Shown: piece by piece, positions 5,965-6,826 of the stretch | Position numbering within the stretch: the stretch's first letter is position 1 | Layout of the letters: every line of letters starts with the position of its first letter | Assembly (NCBI GenBank): GCA_030550225.1 | Contig: JAUQPV010000136.1 | Coordinates: 1 to 6,826, forward strand | Direction of reading: 5' to 3' | Origin: Acidobacteriota bacterium | GTDB taxonomy: Bacteria; Acidobacteriota; HRBIN11 | Length of the DNA: 6,826 nucleotides | Position numbers and translations under genes: made by a program | Notes under the pieces: model-generated | Seen by the model: the letters and a program-made list of their open reading frames with translations, nothing else | What the model was told of the DNA's origin: nothing | The model's database searches: none

Positions 5965-6444
5965 ATGGACGTGTACCTCGTGTTTGCCGCCGGTTTCGGA
6001 GAAGGCGGTGCGCCCCAGTACTGGGCCGTCCCGGCCGACCGGGTCCGGGAGGTCCTTCAGACGCCGTCGGTCTATCCGATCCCCCGGGTGCCGCCCTTCA
6101 TCGTCGGGAGCCTGTGGTACCGGGGCCAGGTCCTGACGGTCGTCGACATGGCTCAGGTCCTGGGCGGCCGACGCTGGCAATCGGACGAGAACCTGCTATA
6201 CTATGTCATCGTCCTGGAGGGCGTGCGCATGCCGGTCGCCCTCTGGGTCGGGCCGTGGGTCCAGGCCGTCCGGGAAAGCGAGATGGCCCCCGTCGGGACC
6301 GGCCACGTGGCGATCCCTCTGATGGAACGGGCCACCCTGTGGGTGGAGGGCCGGGTCGTCTTCCATCTGGACGTGCCGGCCTTCCTGAACTGGCTGGACC
6401 GGTCCGTCGTCGCTTTCAGTCGGACCTTAGCCGATTACCGGTAG
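5965..6444 (+). CDS. cheW: CheW-like receptor-kinase coupling protein
   Basis: This 159-residue protein has the size and fold pattern of CheW, the SH3-like adaptor that links chemoreceptors to CheA in the signalling array. Seen motifs are YWAVPADRVREVL (19-31), IPRVPPFIVGSLWYRGQVLT (39-58) and VVDMAQVLG (59-67), matching the family's pattern of proline-rich strand, G-x-x-x-x-RG and V-x-D-hydrophobic. The second half (VIVLEGVRMPVALWV and PVGTGHVAIPLM) fits the later strands more loosely. It starts 15 bp after the receptor stop. The SD is weak (GGAT at 5953-5956), which suggests translational coupling to the receptor. An in-frame GTG two codons on is the only close alternative start. There is no kinase or receiver domain, so it is CheW rather than CheA or CheV. 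Overall it is a divergent CheW. Confidence 0.85.
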   Translation: MDVYLVFAAGFGEGGAPQYWAVPADRVREVLQTPSVYPIPRVPPFIVGSLWYRGQVLTVVDMAQVLGGRRWQSDENLLYYVIVLEGVRMPVALWVGPWVQAVRESEMAPVGTGHVAIPLMERATLWVEGRVVFHLDVPAFLNWLDRSVVAFSRTLADYR

Positions 6445-6486
6445 GCCTCCCGGGGGCCCGACGGATCTCCTTGGAGCGAGGGGCAC

Positions 6487-6826
6487 ATGAAAATACGGGT
6501 CATGGTCGTCGATGATGCGATGTTTATGCGAAATATGCTCAAGGAAATTCTGAACAACACGGGCCGCTACGAGGTCGTCGCCGAGGCCGCCAACGGCCAA
6601 GAGGCCCTCGAGCTCTACAAGCAGGTCCGACCCGACTTGGTCACGATGGACATCGTCATGCCCGTCATGGACGGCATCGAGGCGACCCGGGAAATCCTCC
6701 GCGTCGACCCCCAGGCCCGCATCGTCATGTGCAGTGCCCTGGGCCAGGAACCCCTGGTTATCGAGTCCATCGCCGCCGGCGCCCGGGACTTCATCGTCAA
6801 GCCCTTCGCCCCCGAGAAAGTCATCC
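6487..6826 (+). CDS. cheY: CheY-type single-domain response regulator (3' end outside window)
   Basis: The frame opens at ATG 6487 and is still open at the window end, giving 113 residues of an expected 120 or so. All receiver-domain landmarks are visible: acidic pair D9-D10 (VVDDA), phosphoacceptor D55 in MDIVMP, the switch Ser at S83 (MCSALGQ) and K105 in FIVKPF. The sequence resembles the CheY style with VDDA-FMR and CSA-GQ motifs known from Thermotoga-type CheY proteins. It should be phosphorylated by CheA and act as output, for example at the flagellar switch. The SD is GAGGGG (6478-6483) with a short spacer, or GGAG (6473-6476) ten bases away. The gap to cheW is 42 bp. If the frame extends much past residue 125, an output domain would need to be considered; this cannot be seen here. 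Confidence 0.93.
   Translation, partial: MKIRVMVVDDAMFMRNMLKEILNNTGRYEVVAEAANGQEALELYKQVRPDLVTMDIVMPVMDGIEATREILRVDPQARIVMCSALGQEPLVIESIAAGARDFIVKPFAPEKVI

Noticed and set aside
4861..6180. A 439-codon open frame on the - strand across the receptor and cheW genes
   Set aside because: It is antisense to two well-supported genes with conserved motifs, has skewed composition with no recognisable domain, and reflects the lack of antisense stops in GC-rich codon use.

Overview
This is a GC-rich bacterial window. Arginine is coded mostly by CGN, valine mostly by GTC, and starts are preceded by strong Shine-Dalgarno (SD) sequences. It holds the beginning of a chemosensory gene cluster on the + strand, divergent from a large membrane-protein gene on the - strand. 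The lineage cannot be fixed from sequence alone. Giant fused transporter-like/spermidine-synthase-like proteins and gaps full of short repeats are seen in several uncultured GC-rich, often thermophilic, groups, but placing this organism there is inference.

Layout. Positions 1-110 (- strand) are the start of a coiled-coil-like protein that runs off the window. Positions 111-345 are a 235-bp gap with a heptamer tandem repeat and a tandem pair of palindromic 23-bp units. Positions 346-3513 (- strand) encode a 1055-residue protein with about 13 membrane segments in two homologous halves, a degenerate spermidine-synthase-like Rossmann domain and a long helical tail. Positions 3514-3694 are a divergent intergenic region made almost entirely of repeats. 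From 3695 the + strand carries cheR, a chemoreceptor gene with almost no extracytoplasmic domain, cheW, and a cheY cut by the window end.

How the genes work together. The receptor would signal through CheW to a CheA kinase that is not in the window. CheR would methylate the receptor for adaptation, and CheY would be the phosphorylated output. The short gaps (107, 15 and 42 bp) and common strand suggest one operon that probably continues downstream. Whether the output is swimming, twitching or something else cannot be told from here.

The most unusual material is between the genes. Each of the three gaps longer than 100 bp contains short tandem repeats of 7 or 8 bp, with a different unit in each gap, lying against or very near SD sequences. 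Two of the gaps also have these repeats as inverted arms. The divergent gap adds a predicted G-quadruplex tract and a 23-bp palindromic unit that also occurs twice in the first gap.
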